Below are positions 16,955 through 27,174 of a stretch of DNA of 64,000 nucleotides, in pieces. Under the pieces are notes generated by a model that was given only the letters and a program-made list of their open reading frames with translations, ran no database searches and was not told the DNA's origin. The DNA comes from JASBZA01 sp964345295 (GTDB lineage Bacteria > Bacillota > Clostridia > Saccharofermentanales > Fastidiosipilaceae), in NCBI GenBank assembly GCA_964345295.1, contig CAYFQG010000005.1, positions 5,757 through 69,756 on the forward strand, read 5' to 3'. The translations under genes were made by a program, and so were the position numbers. Positions within the stretch are counted from its first letter, which is position 1, and every line of letters starts with the position of its first letter.

Positions 16955-17713
16955 CTAAATTGTTAAAGTCATGAGCTTAGGGCCGTCTTTTGTAATTGCA
17001 ATGGTGTTTTCATAATGAGCGGAAGGCATTTTGTCTTGCATGGTTACAGTCCATCCGTCTCTTTGAATCTCTACATGCCTGGAACCCATGGCAATCATGG
17101 GCTCAATGCAGAAAACCATACCCTCTTGTAAGCGTGGTCCGCGCTTAGGTCTGCCGAAGTTCGGCACATCGGGCGACTCATGCATATCGCGACCTATACC
17201 GTGGCCGGTAAATTCCCGGATAACGCTGTAACCTTGAGCTTCCGCATAAGTTTGTACGGCATGGCCGATATCACCGACTCGGTTACCGACTTCTGCCATC
17301 TTAAAACCTTCCCAGAAAGATTGCTCCGTCGCCCGAACCAGGCGTTCTTTTTCTTCACTAATCTGTCCTATAGGGAAAGTTCTGGCTGCGTCGGCCATCC
17401 AGCCGTCCTTCTCGATTACTATGTCGAAAGTAACGATTTGGCCTTCTTCTAAATGCACATGTGCCGAGGGAATACCGTGTACCAGCTGAGTGTCGATGGA
17501 AATACAAGAAGCAGCCGGAAATGGCGGCTCACCGTAGCCGATGGTAGGACAAGAAGCCTTATGTTTTTTTGCAATGCTTAAGACCAAGTGATCCAGTTCC
17601 AAAGTCGATATGCCCGGCTTGGCCTTCTCTTCCAAGACGGCGAAGACTTCTTCTACAATCTTGCCGGCTTCTCTGATTTTAGCAATTTCATCGTGAGATT
17701 TAATCGTAATCAT
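16955..17713 (-). CDS. map: Type I methionine aminopeptidase
   Basis: A 252-residue enzyme that removes the initiator Met from nascent proteins. The metal ligands lie in the expected blocks: VTFDIVIEKDGWMADAARTF (two Asp), EFTGHGIGRDMHE (His), FCIEPM (Glu) and the C-terminal HYENTIA (Glu). The start overlaps the adk stop by one base (TAATG), so translation is coupled. Confidence 0.97.
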   Translation of the reverse strand: MITIKSHDEIAKIREAGKIVEEVFAVLEEKAKPGISTLELDHLVLSIAKKHKASCPTIGYGEPPFPAASCISIDTQLVHGIPSAHVHLEEGQIVTFDIVIEKDGWMADAARTFPIGQISEEKERLVRATEQSFWEGFKMAEVGNRVGDIGHAVQTYAEAQGYSVIREFTGHGIGRDMHESPDVPNFGRPKRGPRLQEGMVFCIEPMIAMGSRHVEIQRDGWTVTMQDKMPSAHYENTIAITKDGPKLMTLTI

Positions 17714-18354
17714 TAGTCTAACACTTCTTTAACTTGTGCCAGGGTCTGGTCCAAACTCTGCGAGTTGTCCACGGTTTTTAAAATATTTTCTTGCTCATAG
17801 TAAGAAATCAGAGGAGCAGTCTTCTCTTCATAAGTCTTCAGGCGATTCTTCACGGTCTCTTCGCTGTCGTCTTCACGCTGAATCAGCTTACCGCCGCAAG
17901 TATCACAGATACCCTCGACTTCCGGCTTCTTATAATAAATATTGTAAGTATCGCCGCAAGACTCGCACACTCTTCTGCCTGCCAAACGCTTCAGAATAAT
18001 CTCGTCCGGTACATAAATATTTAAAGCTACATCAAGCTTAGCTTTTTTGTTTTCTAAAATCTCGGCCAAAGCCCTTGCCTGGTCCAATGTTCTGGGATAA
18101 CCGTCCAAAATAAAGCCCTTAGCCACATCCTCTTGGTTTAAGCGATCTTCTACCAAGCGATTGGTCAAGTCGTCGGGAACTAAATCTCCCTTATTAAGAT
18201 AAGACTCTACTTCCTGTCCCAATGCGGTCTTGTTTTTAATGTTCTGTCTGAAAATATCACCGGTTGAAATATGGGGTAAGTGATAGCGACTGCTGATTTC
18301 CTGTGCTACGGTGCCCTTGCCGGTTCCCGGCGGGCCTAACAAAATTAGATTCAT
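17713..18354 (-). CDS. adk: Adenylate kinase (zinc-containing LID)
   Basis: A 213-residue enzyme interconverting ATP, AMP and ADP. The P-loop is GPPGTGKGT at residues 7-15, and DGYPRT marks the AMP/NMP region. The LID carries four Cys (CESCGDTY and CDTCGG), the zinc form typical of Gram-positive bacteria. It lies between secY and map. A terminator-like hairpin separates it from secY. Confidence 0.98.
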   Translation of the reverse strand: MNLILLGPPGTGKGTVAQEISSRYHLPHISTGDIFRQNIKNKTALGQEVESYLNKGDLVPDDLTNRLVEDRLNQEDVAKGFILDGYPRTLDQARALAEILENKKAKLDVALNIYVPDEIILKRLAGRRVCESCGDTYNIYYKKPEVEGICDTCGGKLIQREDDSEETVKNRLKTYEEKTAPLISYYEQENILKTVDNSQSLDQTLAQVKEVLD

Positions 18355-18375
18355 TTATATTCCTTTCTTTATCCT

Positions 18376-18433
18376 AAAAAAGACATAAAGCCTAAGGCCT
18401 TCCCTTGATTAGGAAGGTTCTTAGACTTTATGT
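18376..18433 (-). terminator. Terminator or attenuator between secY and adk
   Basis: On the minus strand a long imperfect stem (outer ACATAAAG/CTTTATGT, inner CCTTCC/GGAAGG) is followed by CTTTTTTAGG. It sits in the 119-bp secY-adk gap. As adk, map and infA show no clear separate promoter, partial read-through is the likely outcome. Confidence 0.65.
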
Positions 18434-18473
18434 AATGTTTTCTAAAGGGTATTACAGACACGATACATCATGC

Positions 18474-19778
18474 CTAGCTTAAGAAGCCCTTATAGTGTTT
18501 CGTCATCATTTGAGAATCCAGCTGAGTGACCAGGTCTTTAACAACACCTACGATAATGATGACGGAGGTACCGCCCATCCAGATAGCGGAGGTATCGGTC
18601 AAGGTTCCGATTAACATAGGAGTCAAGGTCACAATAATTAAGAACAGAGCGTCAAACCAGTTCAGTCTGCCGGCTGTCTTGCTGATAAACTCAGCTGTAG
18701 GTCTGCCCGGTCTGATACCGGGGATATAGCCACCGTTCTTCTGCAGATTATTGGAAATCTCAATCGGGTTAAACTGAATCATCGAGTTGAAGAAAGTGAA
18801 ACCCAAGATTAAGAAAGCCATGATTATGTAGTAAAGCGGATTCATACCTAAATTACGGAAGAAGCTTACTACAGGTCCCGTACTGGTCGGGAAGAAGAAC
18901 GAGATGATGATACCCGGGACTTGTGAGATAGACATTGCGAAAATTACGGGAAGAACACCGGACTGGTTAACCTTAATAGGTAAGTAGGTATTCTGACCGC
19001 CATATTGTTTTCTGCCCACAACACGTCTCGAGTACTGTACAGGGATTCTTCTCTCACCGGACTGAACGAAGATAACGAAGACCAAGAGAGCCAGACCTGC
19101 TGCAACAAAGAGTAAGAGGAACAGTGTTGCCAGGAAAGGTCCCCACTTGTTCACGTTCCAACCTCTGACGGTCAGCCAGAGATTCTGCAGCATTTGAGGC
19201 ATTCTGGATACGATACCTACGAAAATCAGAACGGAAATACCGTTACCGATTCCCTTGTCGTTAATTTGTTCACCCAACCAGGTCACTAAACAGGTACCGG
19301 CGGTAAAGCTGAAAATGACCATGATTGCAGTCAGTGCCGTAGGGATCCTGCTTGTTCCGGCTACTCTTGTGGAGTACCAGAAAGCGAAGGACTGTAAAAC
19401 AGCCAGACCGACCATGGTGTAGCGTGTGATCTTCTGAATTTTCTTACGACCGGTCTCACCTTCTTTGGCCATGTTCTCCAGGGCAGGAATCGCAACGGTC
19501 AAAAGCTGCAAAATAATGGAAGCATTAATGTAAGGCTGAACTCCCAAGGCAAAAATGGAGACGGAAGTTAGGGCACCTCCGGAAATAATATCCATCATTT
19601 GCCCTAACTGACCAAAGTTACGGATGAGATTCGTAAAGGCATAACGGTCAATACCCGGCACAGGAATATGGCTCCCGACGCGGAAGAGCACGATAATAAA
19701 AATCGTGTAAAGCAGGCGTTTACGTAGTTCTTCTGCCTTCCAGGCATGCCTTAATGTGCCAACCATACTGTTTGCCAT
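18474..19778 (-). CDS. secY: Preprotein translocase subunit SecY
   Basis: A 434-residue, ten-helix membrane channel protein of normal length. It begins with the amphipathic TLRHAWKAEELRKRLLYT, and the plug/second-helix region GGALTSVSIFALGVQPYINA is present. Cytoplasmic loops with RRIPVQYSRRVVGR and GGYIPGIRPGRPT match the SecA and ribosome contact loops. It starts 2 bp after rplO in the conserved spc order. Confidence 0.98.
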   Translation of the reverse strand: MANSMVGTLRHAWKAEELRKRLLYTIFIIVLFRVGSHIPVPGIDRYAFTNLIRNFGQLGQMMDIISGGALTSVSIFALGVQPYINASIILQLLTVAIPALENMAKEGETGRKKIQKITRYTMVGLAVLQSFAFWYSTRVAGTSRIPTALTAIMVIFSFTAGTCLVTWLGEQINDKGIGNGISVLIFVGIVSRMPQMLQNLWLTVRGWNVNKWGPFLATLFLLLFVAAGLALLVFVIFVQSGERRIPVQYSRRVVGRKQYGGQNTYLPIKVNQSGVLPVIFAMSISQVPGIIISFFFPTSTGPVVSFFRNLGMNPLYYIIMAFLILGFTFFNSMIQFNPIEISNNLQKNGGYIPGIRPGRPTAEFISKTAGRLNWFDALFLIIVTLTPMLIGTLTDTSAIWMGGTSVIIIVGVVKDLVTQLDSQMMTKHYKGFLS

Positions 19779-19780
19779 TA

Positions 19781-20233
19781 CTATACCTCCTCGGCCTTGC
19801 CTCCGGCGTTCTCGATAGCTTCTTTGGCCGAAGCTGTAAACTTAGCTGCTTGGACCGTAAGTTTGCGGTTGAACTCGCCGCCACCGCCGATGACCTTCAT
19901 GCCATCATTCTTCTTGGGGAACTTCAAGATATTTGCTTCTTGAATGCTGTCCAGTGTGACAACGGTGCCGTCTTCAAAAGCCTGCAGCTTGCCCAGAGGG
20001 ATTTCTACATAGGCCTTGGCGAAACTATTGTTGTTAAATCCGCGCTTAGGCAGTCTGCGGAACAAAGGGGTCTGACCACCTTCGAAGCCCCAGCGGCTAG
20101 CGTAACCGGATCTGGATTTCTGGCCCTTATGGCCGCGGCCGGCGGTTTTACCCAAGCCGGAACCGGCGCCTCGACCTCTACGAGTCGCTTTCTTAGTAGC
20201 GCCCGGATTAGCTGTTAAATTGTTTAATTTCAT
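19781..20233 (-). CDS. rplO: 50S ribosomal protein L15
   Basis: A 150-residue L15 with the Gly/Arg-rich N-terminal extension ([20 protein letters not shown]) that threads into 23S rRNA, then [18 protein letters not shown]. It follows rpmD by 18 bp and precedes secY by 2 bp. Confidence 0.97.
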   Translation of the reverse strand: MKLNNLTANPGATKKATRRGRGAGSGLGKTAGRGHKGQKSRSGYASRWGFEGGQTPLFRRLPKRGFNNNSFAKAYVEIPLGKLQAFEDGTVVTLDSIQEANILKFPKKNDGMKVIGGGGEFNRKLTVQAAKFTASAKEAIENAGGKAEEV

Positions 20234-20251
20234 TATGAGCCTACCTTCCCA

Positions 20252-20431
20252 CTACACTTCTTCACATGATACCAGATAAGAAACTTGTCTTACCATACCT
20301 CTGATTGCAGGTGTATCTTCGTGCTCAACGCTGTCACCGATTTTACGCAAACCGAGAGCGTTGACGGTTTTTTTATGTTTTTGGTTGCTGCTGTTCGTAC
20401 TTCTTACCAATGTTATTTTTAATTTTGCCAT
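20252..20431 (-). CDS. rpmD: 50S ribosomal protein L30
   Basis: A 59-residue L30 beginning [12 protein letters not shown] and containing [19 protein letters not shown], the family core. The length matches bacterial L30. The gene fills the 220-bp interval between rpsE and rplO, as in other spc operons. Confidence 0.96.
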   Translation of the reverse strand: MAKLKITLVRSTNSSNQKHKKTVNALGLRKIGDSVEHEDTPAIRGMVRQVSYLVSCEEV

Positions 20432-20454
20432 AAGTCGATTCCTTTCTGCTTGAC

Positions 20455-20961
20455 CTAGAGGATTTCCTCAGGGTTCTTGCCACGGATCTTGGCAACTTCG
20501 TCTACTGACTTCATAGCCTTGAGTCCTTCGAAAGTAGCGTTAACAACATTGTTGGGGTTGTTGGTACCTAAAGACTTGGTACGAACGTCCTTAATACCGG
20601 CCAGCTCCATAACCGCACGAACCGGGCCGCCGGCGATAACACCGGTACCGGGCTTAGCGGGCATGATTAAAACTTCACCGGCTCCGAAACGACCCACGTA
20701 AGAATGGGGAACGGTGGTTCCGTCTATAGGTACTTCAATCATGTTGCGCTTGGCTTCTTCTTTGGCCTTGCGAATTGCTTCGGGAATTTCAATAGATTTA
20801 CCGGTACCCTTGCCGACTCTGCCGTGACCGTCACCTACGACGACAACAGCGGAGAAACGGATATTACGGCCACCTTTAACGGTTTTTGCAACACGGCCAA
20901 TATGGATAACGCGGTCCATCAATTCATCTTGACCCTGACGTGGTTGATCATCTCTTGCCAT
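20455..20961 (-). CDS. rpsE: 30S ribosomal protein S5
   Basis: A 168-residue S5 with the N-terminal double-stranded RNA-binding fold ([20 protein letters not shown]) and the C-terminal domain ([19 protein letters not shown]). S5 shapes the mRNA entry and decoding accuracy. It starts 17 bp after rplR. Confidence 0.98.
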   Translation of the reverse strand: MARDDQPRQGQDELMDRVIHIGRVAKTVKGGRNIRFSAVVVVGDGHGRVGKGTGKSIEIPEAIRKAKEEAKRNMIEVPIDGTTVPHSYVGRFGAGEVLIMPAKPGTGVIAGGPVRAVMELAGIKDVRTKSLGTNNPNNVVNATFEGLKAMKSVDEVAKIRGKNPEEIL

Positions 20962-20978
20962 TCTCTAGTGTCCTCCTC

Positions 20979-21344
20979 TTAAAATTCCAGACCGGCTTCA
21001 CGAGCACCGTCAGCCAGAGCGGAAACTCTGCCGTGGTACTTATAGCCCGAACGGTCAAAGACAACCTCTTTGATATCTTTTTCCAGGGCGCGTTCACCTA
21101 TAAGTTTACCAACTTCTTTGGCCATAGCTACCTTAGACTCTACTTCCTTGCCGGCAAGTTCCTTGTCTAAGGAAGTTGCGCTGACCAGGGTTACCCCGTG
21201 GACATCATCAATGATTTGGGCGGAAATATTGCGGTTGCTACGGAATACGCATAAGCGAGGTCTGGCCGTAGTGCCGCTGATCTTTTTGCGAACACGTAAA
21301 TGTCTTCTTTGACGTTCTTTGCTTCTGTTAACTTGTTTAATCAT
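20979..21344 (-). CDS. rplR: 50S ribosomal protein L18
   Basis: A 121-residue 5S-rRNA-binding protein: [19 protein letters not shown] near the N terminus and [20 protein letters not shown] near the C terminus. Normal length and position, 17 bp from both neighbours. Confidence 0.98.
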   Translation of the reverse strand: MIKQVNRSKERQRRHLRVRKKISGTTARPRLCVFRSNRNISAQIIDDVHGVTLVSATSLDKELAGKEVESKVAMAKEVGKLIGERALEKDIKEVVFDRSGYKYHGRVSALADGAREAGLEF

Positions 21345-21361
21345 ACATTAGCCTCCTTCCC

Positions 21362-21907
21362 TTATGCGCCGGCTCCGGTCTTGCCTTCCTTACGACGTAG
21401 GACTTCGTCCTCATACTTAATACCCTTAGCGTGGTAGACGTCAGGGATACGGAAAGCTCTGATCTTAGCAGCCACTTCTCCTACCATATGTTTGTCAGCA
21501 CCCTTTACCACGATTTCGGTCTGAGAAGGTGTTTCAATCGTGATACCTTCGGGGGCTTCCATCTCAATCGGGTGAGAGTAGCCGATGTTTAAGACAAGTT
21601 TTTTGCCTTGCATCTGAGCTCTGAAACCCACACCGTTAATAAGCAATTTTTTCTGATAGCCTTCTTTGAGACCGACCACCATATTGTGGATCAAAGATCT
21701 GTAAAGACCATGCATGGCCCTAACGGCCTTATCTTCCCCGTCGCGGGACAGATGGATGACCTTATTCTCGTCCATCTCCACTGTAATGCGGGGATCTACT
21801 TCTTGACTCAACTCTTCTTTCCCGTTCGATACGGTTACGAGATTATCTTCGATTTTAACCTCGATGCCTTCAGGGACAGTAATAGGCTTAAGTCCTATAC
21901 GTGACAT
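21362..21907 (-). CDS. rplF: 50S ribosomal protein L6
   Basis: A 181-residue L6 with two repeated domains: MSRIGLKPITVPEGIEV at the N terminus, and the C-terminal KGADKHMVGEVAAKIRAFR with the typical YHAKGIKYEDEVLRRKEGKT tail. L6 lies at the base of the L7/L12 stalk. A 92-bp spacer with a hairpin separates it from rpsH. Confidence 0.98.
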   Translation of the reverse strand: MSRIGLKPITVPEGIEVKIEDNLVTVSNGKEELSQEVDPRITVEMDENKVIHLSRDGEDKAVRAMHGLYRSLIHNMVVGLKEGYQKKLLINGVGFRAQMQGKKLVLNIGYSHPIEMEAPEGITIETPSQTEIVVKGADKHMVGEVAAKIRAFRIPDVYHAKGIKYEDEVLRRKEGKTGAGA

Positions 21908-21935
21908 ATCTTTCCTCCTGCTCTTAAGATTGCGA

Positions 21936-21975
21936 ATTTCGGCTGAACCTCGGAAGGTTTTTATTTAGCCGAAAT
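21936..21975. repeat. Inverted repeat in the rpsH-rplF spacer
   Basis: ATTTCGGCT and AGCCGAAAT enclose an inner stem (AACCT/AGGTT). No U-run follows on the minus strand, so it is more likely an RNA-processing or stability element than a terminator. Confidence 0.4.
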
Positions 21976-21999
21976 CCTTTTCAGAGTGTGCCTTGGGGC

Positions 22000-22395
22000 T
22001 TACCAGACGTAAGCCAGCACCTCGCCGCCGATACGGTTCTCACGGCAAGCCTTATCTGTCATCAGGCCCTTAGAGGTCGAGACAATGGCGATACCTAAAC
22101 CGTCCAATACTCTGGGCATATCGGAAGCCGAAGAGTAAATTCTCAAACCGGGCTTCGAGATGCGCTTAATACCTGCGATAGCAGGCTTGTGGTTTACATA
22201 CTTCAGTTCAATACGAACGATATCCTGAATATCTTGTTCAATGACCTGGACATTCTTGATGTAGCCTTCTTCCAAGAGCACATCAGCCACTCCCTTAATT
22301 AAACCGGAGGCGGGGATGTCAACGGTCTCGTGATGGGCGCCGGACGCATTACGAATACGCGTCAGCATATCTGCGATTCTATCTGTTACTGGCAT
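22000..22395 (-). CDS. rpsH: 30S ribosomal protein S8
   Basis: A 131-residue S8, normal length. VTDRIADMLTRIRNASGAHH opens the protein and the C-terminal STSKGLMTDKACRENRIGGE block is characteristic. S8 binds the central 16S domain and in many bacteria represses spc translation. It starts 13 bp after the S14 gene. Confidence 0.98.
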   Translation of the reverse strand: MPVTDRIADMLTRIRNASGAHHETVDIPASGLIKGVADVLLEEGYIKNVQVIEQDIQDIVRIELKYVNHKPAIAGIKRISKPGLRIYSSASDMPRVLDGLGIAIVSTSKGLMTDKACRENRIGGEVLAYVW

Positions 22396-22408
22396 TCTCT
22401 ATACCTCC

Positions 22409-22594
22409 TTACCAGCTGGCCTTACGCAGGCCGGGGATCTCACCCTTGTAGGCTAATTCGCGGAAGCATACACGGCAAATGCCATATTTACGCATATAGG
22501 ATCTGGGACGCCCACAAATCTTGCAACGATTGTGCTGTCTGGTGGAGTATTTAGCCGGTCTTTCGCTTCTGATAATCTGTGATTTTTTTGCCAT
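22409..22594 (-). CDS. rpsZ: 30S ribosomal protein S14, zinc-binding type
   Basis: A 61-residue short S14 with a four-Cys zinc site (CKICGRP and CRVCFRE). The short C+ form is typical of Gram-positive bacteria. It lies between rplE and rpsH, 9 and 13 bp apart. Confidence 0.97.
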   Translation of the reverse strand: MAKKSQIIRSERPAKYSTRQHNRCKICGRPRSYMRKYGICRVCFRELAYKGEIPGLRKASW

Positions 22595-22603
22595 ACTATC
22601 CTC

Positions 22604-23140
22604 CTATCTCACAAAAGGCATGCCGAACAAGGTCAAGAGCTCTCTGGCTTCCTCATCGGTATGGGCAGTCGTAACGATTGTAATGTCGAGTCCTCTAACC
22701 TTATCGATGGAATCATAATCGATTTCGGGGAAGATCAACTGTTCCTTCATACCTACGGAGTAGTTGCCTCTACCGTCAAAAGAGTTGACGGAAAGCCCAC
22801 GGAAGTCACGGACACGGGGAACAGCCACACTCATGAAACGATCTAAAAATTCATACATCTTATCGCCTCTTAAGGTTACCTTGGTACCGATCTTCATGCC
22901 TTCTCTCAGCTTAAAGTTAGCAATAGACTTTTTGGCAGTGGTGATAACGGCTTTTTGGCCGGTAATGATGCCCAAGTCTCTGGCGGCATTCTCGACACTC
23001 TTGCTGTTCTCGTGGTCCCCTACACCTATGTTCAACACGATTTTCTCCAGCTTAGGGATCTGCATAGGAGACTTGTAGTTGAACTTCTCTTGCATAGCGG
23101 GAGCGATTTCGTTCTGATATTTATCTCTTAATCTAGCCAT
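22604..23140 (-). CDS. rplE: 50S ribosomal protein L5
   Basis: A 178-residue L5 of standard length with the characteristic [10 protein letters not shown] (~32-41) and the C-terminal [21 protein letters not shown]5 binds 5S rRNA and contacts the small-subunit head. It starts 14 bp after rplX. Confidence 0.98.
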   Translation of the reverse strand: MARLRDKYQNEIAPAMQEKFNYKSPMQIPKLEKIVLNIGVGDHENSKSVENAARDLGIITGQKAVITTAKKSIANFKLREGMKIGTKVTLRGDKMYEFLDRFMSVAVPRVRDFRGLSVNSFDGRGNYSVGMKEQLIFPEIDYDSIDKVRGLDITIVTTAHTDEEARELLTLFGMPFVR

Positions 23141-23154
23141 ACTATCTTATGCTC

Positions 23155-23496
23155 CTACTCTTTTGCTTTCGTGATGACATCAATGTCTTCACCGGACTTC
23201 TTGGAGTAACGTACCTTGTCGCCTTGGTCGTTCATTCTCACACCGGTCTTGGTGGGAACACCTGTCTTAGGATCGACCAGCATAACGTTAGAAGCATGAA
23301 TTGGTGCTTCTTCCTCGATGCGGCCGCCAACCTCACCCATTCTTCTGGGCTTCACGTGACGGGTTACCATATTGACACCTTCAACCAATACGCGGTTGGT
23401 CTTAGGATATACTTCCAAAACCTTACCGGTCTTAGCCCTATCCTTGCCGGAGAGGACGTAAACCATATCGTCTTTTTTTACATGAACTTTGCTCAT
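23155..23496 (-). CDS. rplX: 50S ribosomal protein L24
   Basis: A 113-residue L24 with an N-terminal KOW motif (VHVKKDDMVYVLSGKDRAKTG). L24 is an assembly initiator near the polypeptide exit. Its start is 9 bp after rplN. Confidence 0.97.
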   Translation of the reverse strand: MSKVHVKKDDMVYVLSGKDRAKTGKVLEVYPKTNRVLVEGVNMVTRHVKPRRMGEVGGRIEEEAPIHASNVMLVDPKTGVPTKTGVRMNDQGDKVRYSKKSGEDIDVITKAKE

Positions 23497-23505
23497 TATG
23501 TCCTC

Positions 23506-23874
23506 CTATAGTACTTCCGGGGCCAAAGATAAAATTCTTGTATAGCCGCCTTCACGCAATTCTCTTGCCATTGGGCCAAAGATACGGGTACCTCTGGGGT
23601 TCTTGTCATCTCTGATGATAACGCAAGCATTGTCGTCAAACTTGATATAAGAACCGTCCTGGCGTCTGACACCTGTCTTCGTTCTAACAATGACTGCCTT
23701 AACAATTTCGCCTTTTTTGACCATACCACCGGGAGCGGCTTCCTGAACGGAACATACAATAACGTCACCGATGTTGGCCGATCTGCGCTTGGATCCACCT
23801 AACAACTTAATGCACTTAACGGTACGTGCTCCGGTATTATCGGCAGTCTGAAGGATTGATTCAACTTGTATCAT
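23506..23874 (-). CDS. rplN: 50S ribosomal protein L14
   Basis: A 122-residue protein of exactly the family length. [20 protein letters not shown] and [18 protein letters not shown] are strongly conserved. L14 lies at the subunit interface. First gene of the classical spc operon, here simply continuous with rpsQ 17 bp upstream. Confidence 0.98.
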   Translation of the reverse strand: MIQVESILQTADNTGARTVKCIKLLGGSKRRSANIGDVIVCSVQEAAPGGMVKKGEIVKAVIVRTKTGVRRQDGSYIKFDDNACVIIRDDKNPRGTRIFGPMARELREGGYTRILSLAPEVL

Positions 23875-23891
23875 TTATCTTCCTCCTGCTC

Positions 23892-24152
23892 TTACTTAGC
23901 TTTCTCTACGATTTCGACCAAGCGCCAGTGCTTTTCCTTGCTCAAAGGCCTGGTCTCCATAATCCGGACCCTATCACCTACTTGGCATTCATTGTTCTCG
24001 TCATGTGCCTTCAGCTTAAAGGTTCTCTTAACATATTTCTTATACAGGGGGTGCTTAGTAGGTTCTACTACAGCAACGACAATAGTCTTGTCCATCTTGT
24101 CGGATACGACGATGCCCACTTGTGTCCTACGTAAATTTCTTGCTTCTTGCAT
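23892..24152 (-). CDS. rpsQ: 30S ribosomal protein S17
   Basis: An 86-residue OB-fold protein: [20 protein letters not shown] at the N terminus and [20 protein letters not shown] towards the C terminus. It binds the 5' domain of 16S rRNA. It starts 10 bp after rpmC. Confidence 0.98.
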   Translation of the reverse strand: MQEARNLRRTQVGIVVSDKMDKTIVVAVVEPTKHPLYKKYVKRTFKLKAHDENNECQVGDRVRIMETRPLSKEKHWRLVEIVEKAK

Positions 24153-24162
24153 GTCTTACCCC

Positions 24163-24369
24163 CTATGCCTGCTTCTCAGCTTGGATTTCGCGCTCTCTGA
24201 TGATGGTTTTCACACGGGCGATGTCACGCTTGGTATCACGCAGCTGAATAGGATTCTCCAAGCTGTGGGTAGCGTGTTGAAAACGCAACTTAAAGAGTTC
24301 GTCTTGGAGAGAGACCAATTCTTGATTCAGTTCTTCGACAGACTTCTGTCTGAGTTCGCTAGTTTTCAT
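24163..24369 (-). CDS. rpmC: 50S ribosomal protein L29
   Basis: A 68-residue two-helix hairpin protein, with [20 protein letters not shown] and the conserved ELFKLRFQ plus [14 protein letters not shown]29 lies by the tunnel exit, where trigger factor and SRP dock. Its start overlaps the end of rplP by 11 bp. Confidence 0.97.
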   Translation of the reverse strand: MKTSELRQKSVEELNQELVSLQDELFKLRFQHATHSLENPIQLRDTKRDIARVKTIIREREIQAEKQA

Positions 24370-24787
24370 TTATGCTCTCCTCTCCTTTTTTAACTATTTT
24401 GGTCTTAACAGGCAGCTTATAAGAAGCTAACTGTAAAGCTCTTTTGGCTTCTGCTTCCGGAACACCGGCGACTTCGAACATCACACGGCCCGGTTTTACA
24501 ACTGCTACCCAATACTCGGGAGAACCTTTACCTTTACCCATACGGACTTCAGCAGGTTTCTTAGTAACGGGCTTGTCCGGGAAGATCTTAATCCAAACCT
24601 TACCGCCTCTACGTAATCTACGGTTGATGGCAATACGGGCGGCCTCAATCTGCTTACTCTCAACCCAGCAAGGTTCCATAGCAACCAGGCCGAAATCGCC
24701 GTAAGTTACTTCGTTACCGCGGGTAGCCTTACCCTTCATACGTCCTCTGTGGACTCTTCTGTACTTAACTCTTTTCGGGAGTAACAT
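24359..24787 (-). CDS. rplP: 50S ribosomal protein L16
   Basis: A 142-residue L16: [20 protein letters not shown] at the N terminus, and [20 protein letters not shown] around residues 72-91, the loop near the A-site tRNA. It overlaps rpsC by one base and rpmC by 11, so translation is tightly coupled. Confidence 0.98.
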   Translation of the reverse strand: MLLPKRVKYRRVHRGRMKGKATRGNEVTYGDFGLVAMEPCWVESKQIEAARIAINRRLRRGGKVWIKIFPDKPVTKKPAEVRMGKGKGSPEYWVAVVKPGRVMFEVAGVPEAEAKRALQLASYKLPVKTKIVKKGEESINEN

Positions 24788-25518
24788 TAATTTGCACCTC
24801 CGTCTCGATTATTTCTAGCGCGATTATTCGTCGCTCTGCGGCGACCTCTGTTGTTATTGCGGTTGGCCAAAGCTTCCTGCTCCATGCCTTTCAAGACTTC
24901 GCCTTTATAGATCCAAACCTTACAGCCGATACGACCGTAGGTAGTCTTAGCTTCTGCGAAACCATAGTCAATGTCAGCTCTTAAAGTCTGCAGAGGAATG
25001 GTTCCTTCATGATAGTGCTCGGTTCTGGCTATTTCAGCACCGCCCAAACGACCGCTGGTCTGGCACTTGATACCCTTAACACCGGCCTTCATGGCTCTGG
25101 AAATGCTCTGTTTCATTGCTCTACGGAAAGAAATTCTTCTTTCTAACTGAGAAGCGATGTTCTCGGCTACGAGCTGAGCAACGGTGTCCGGGTTACCGGC
25201 TTCGTTAACGTTGATATAGAAATCCTTCTTGAATTTCTTATATAACTTTTGCTTAAGCTCTTCGATACCGGCGCCTTGACGGCCGATAATCATACCGGGC
25301 TTGCCGGTGAAGATGGTGATGCTGGTCTTCTCATCACCCTTACGCTCGATATGGATTTCGGAAATGCCGGTGTCATAGAGCTCTTCTTTGATGAAGTTTC
25401 TAATGGCATTGTCTTCTACTAAATACTTAGAGAAATCCTTCTTATCGGCGTACCATTTTGTATTCCAATCTTTAATAACACCTACACGTAAACCATGCGG
25501 ATTAACTTTTTGACCCAT
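24787..25518 (-). CDS. rpsC: 30S ribosomal protein S3
   Basis: A 243-residue S3 with the N-terminal KH domain ([20 protein letters not shown]) and C-terminal domain ([20 protein letters not shown]). The last ~25 residues are an Arg/Asn-rich basic tail, longer than in the shortest homologues. S3 lines the mRNA entry tunnel. It follows rplV by 13 bp. Confidence 0.98.
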   Translation of the reverse strand: MGQKVNPHGLRVGVIKDWNTKWYADKKDFSKYLVEDNAIRNFIKEELYDTGISEIHIERKGDEKTSITIFTGKPGMIIGRQGAGIEELKQKLYKKFKKDFYINVNEAGNPDTVAQLVAENIASQLERRISFRRAMKQSISRAMKAGVKGIKCQTSGRLGGAEIARTEHYHEGTIPLQTLRADIDYGFAEAKTTYGRIGCKVWIYKGEVLKGMEQEALANRNNNRGRRRATNNRARNNRDGGAN

Positions 25519-25531
25519 GCTGTGAAACCCC

Positions 25532-26011
25532 CTATTCTCTTTCCTTAACGACCAACTTGATATTGCTTGTTCTCTTCAGAATAGGAGTTGCACTCCCCTT
25601 ACCTCTGGGACGATATCTCTTATAGACGATACCTTTTCCCAGTTGGCACTCAGCAACATAAAGGTCATCGGGATTCAAGCCGTTATTGTTTACCGCATTA
25701 GCTGTAGCAGACTCTAACAGCTTAAGCAGAGGCTCACTGGCGGCCTTGTCGGTATAACGCAGGATAGCCAAAGCTTCGTTTACATCCTTACCTCTAATCT
25801 GATCCAAAACGATTTGAACCTTACGAGGAGCAACACGGATGTTATCTACCTTAGCCACACCGCGGTCCTTACCGATGCCTAAAGCCTTCTTTTGCTTCTT
25901 GGTCAAAATGGGGAGGCGGTTGGACTTGGTTCTGTCTTCCTCTTGGTACATAGCCAAGACTTCTGCTCTGTTTTCTTGTAAGTACGAAATGCTGAATTTA
26001 TTCTTAGCCAA
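25532..26011 (-). CDS. rplV: 50S ribosomal protein L22 with N-terminal extension
   Basis: The conserved L22 fold starts near residue 54 ([20 protein letters not shown]) and ends with the hairpin tip region ([17 protein letters not shown]), which reaches the exit-tunnel constriction. The total is 159 residues against about 110-118 usually; the extra ~46 N-terminal residues are charged ([20 protein letters not shown], then [16 protein letters not shown]). The ATG at 26011 has a good ribosome site (AAGGAGGA), so the extension is very likely translated. It is 17 bp after rpsS. Confidence 0.96.
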   Translation of the reverse strand: MAKNKFSISYLQENRAEVLAMYQEEDRTKSNRLPILTKKQKKALGIGKDRGVAKVDNIRVAPRKVQIVLDQIRGKDVNEALAILRYTDKAASEPLLKLLESATANAVNNNGLNPDDLYVAECQLGKGIVYKRYRPRGKGSATPILKRTSNIKLVVKERE

Positions 26012-26028
26012 AGTCTTATCCTCCTTCC

Positions 26029-26304
26029 TTAGATTCTGGAACCGGCACCCTTGCCGTGTCCTCTATATGTTCTGGTCAAAGCGAATTCTCCCAGTTTGTG
26101 GCCTACCATATCCTCTGTAATGTAGACCGGTACGTGTTTTCTTCCGTCATGAACAGCGATGGTATGACCTACCATTTCAGGGAAGATCGTCGAGGCTCTG
26201 GACCAAGTCTTGACAACTTTCTTCTCATTGTTGGCATTCATCTGCTCGATACGCTTCATGAGGGATTCTTCTACATAAAAACCTTTTTTAGTTGAGCGAC
26301 TCAT
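26029..26304 (-). CDS. rpsS: 30S ribosomal protein S19
   Basis: A 91-residue S19: [20 protein letters not shown], then [20 protein letters not shown] and the tail [15 protein letters not shown]. It sits in the 30S head and interacts with S13. It starts 3 bp after rplB. Confidence 0.98.
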   Translation of the reverse strand: MSRSTKKGFYVEESLMKRIEQMNANNEKKVVKTWSRASTIFPEMVGHTIAVHDGRKHVPVYITEDMVGHKLGEFALTRTYRGHGKGAGSRI

Positions 26305-26307
26305 TCC

Positions 26308-27147
26308 TTACCTCCCTTGCTTCCTTCTGCTGACAATGTACTTATCGGACTTCTTGTTCTTCTTCCTGGTCTTGTAACCCAGAGTCTTCTGACCCCAAGG
26401 CGTAACAGGAGAGGGACGACCGATAGGTGACTTACCTTCACCACCACCGTGGGGGTGGTCAACAGGGTTCATAACAACACCGCGGACGGTAGGACGAATA
26501 CCCTTGTGACGGGTCTTACCGGCCTTACCGACACGGACGTTTTCGTGTTCTCTGTTGCCTACGGCTCCGATTGTAGCCCGGCAGTTTAAGTGGACCAGGC
26601 GGACCTCACCCGAAGGGAGGCGGACCGAGGCAAACTTGCCTTCTTTAGCAGTCAGCTGAGCACCGGCACCGGCACTCTTAACCATCTGGGCACCATAGCC
26701 CGGCTTTAATTCGATGTTGTGAATAACGGAACCGACCGGAATTTGGCTTAATTCTTTGCTGTTGCCGACTTTGATTTCGGCCTCGTCACCGCTCATCACC
26801 TGATCGCCTACCTTGAGACCTTCGGGGGCAATGATGTAACGCTTCTCACCGTCTACATATTGGATAAGAGCCAAATAAGCGGTTCTGTTGGGATCATATT
26901 CCAGGGCTACTACTTTGGCCGGAATATTATCCTTATCGTTTCTCTTCCAATCAATTAATCTGATCTTATTTTTGTTCCCACCGCCAATGTGACGAACCGT
27001 GATTCTGCCGTAGTTGTTTCTGCCGGCAGTCTTCTTACGGGGAACCAGGAGATTTTTCTCCGGTGCCTTCTTCGTTAAGACTGAGTAGTCTGCCACAGAC
27101 ATCAGTCTTCTAGCGGGAGATGTAGGTTTGTAATTCTTTACTGGCAT
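26308..27147 (-). CDS. rplB: 50S ribosomal protein L2
   Basis: A 279-residue L2 of normal length with the near-invariant C-terminal [20 protein letters not shown] segment, whose His lies close to the peptidyl transferase centre. It starts 27 bp after rplW. Confidence 0.99.
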   Translation of the reverse strand: MPVKNYKPTSPARRLMSVADYSVLTKKAPEKNLLVPRKKTAGRNNYGRITVRHIGGGNKNKIRLIDWKRNDKDNIPAKVVALEYDPNRTAYLALIQYVDGEKRYIIAPEGLKVGDQVMSGDEAEIKVGNSKELSQIPVGSVIHNIELKPGYGAQMVKSAGAGAQLTAKEGKFASVRLPSGEVRLVHLNCRATIGAVGNREHENVRVGKAGKTRHKGIRPTVRGVVMNPVDHPHGGGEGKSPIGRPSPVTPWGQKTLGYKTRKKNKKSDKYIVSRRKQGR

Positions 27148-27174
27148 GTTATCTCTCCTTCTCTACTCGTGTCA

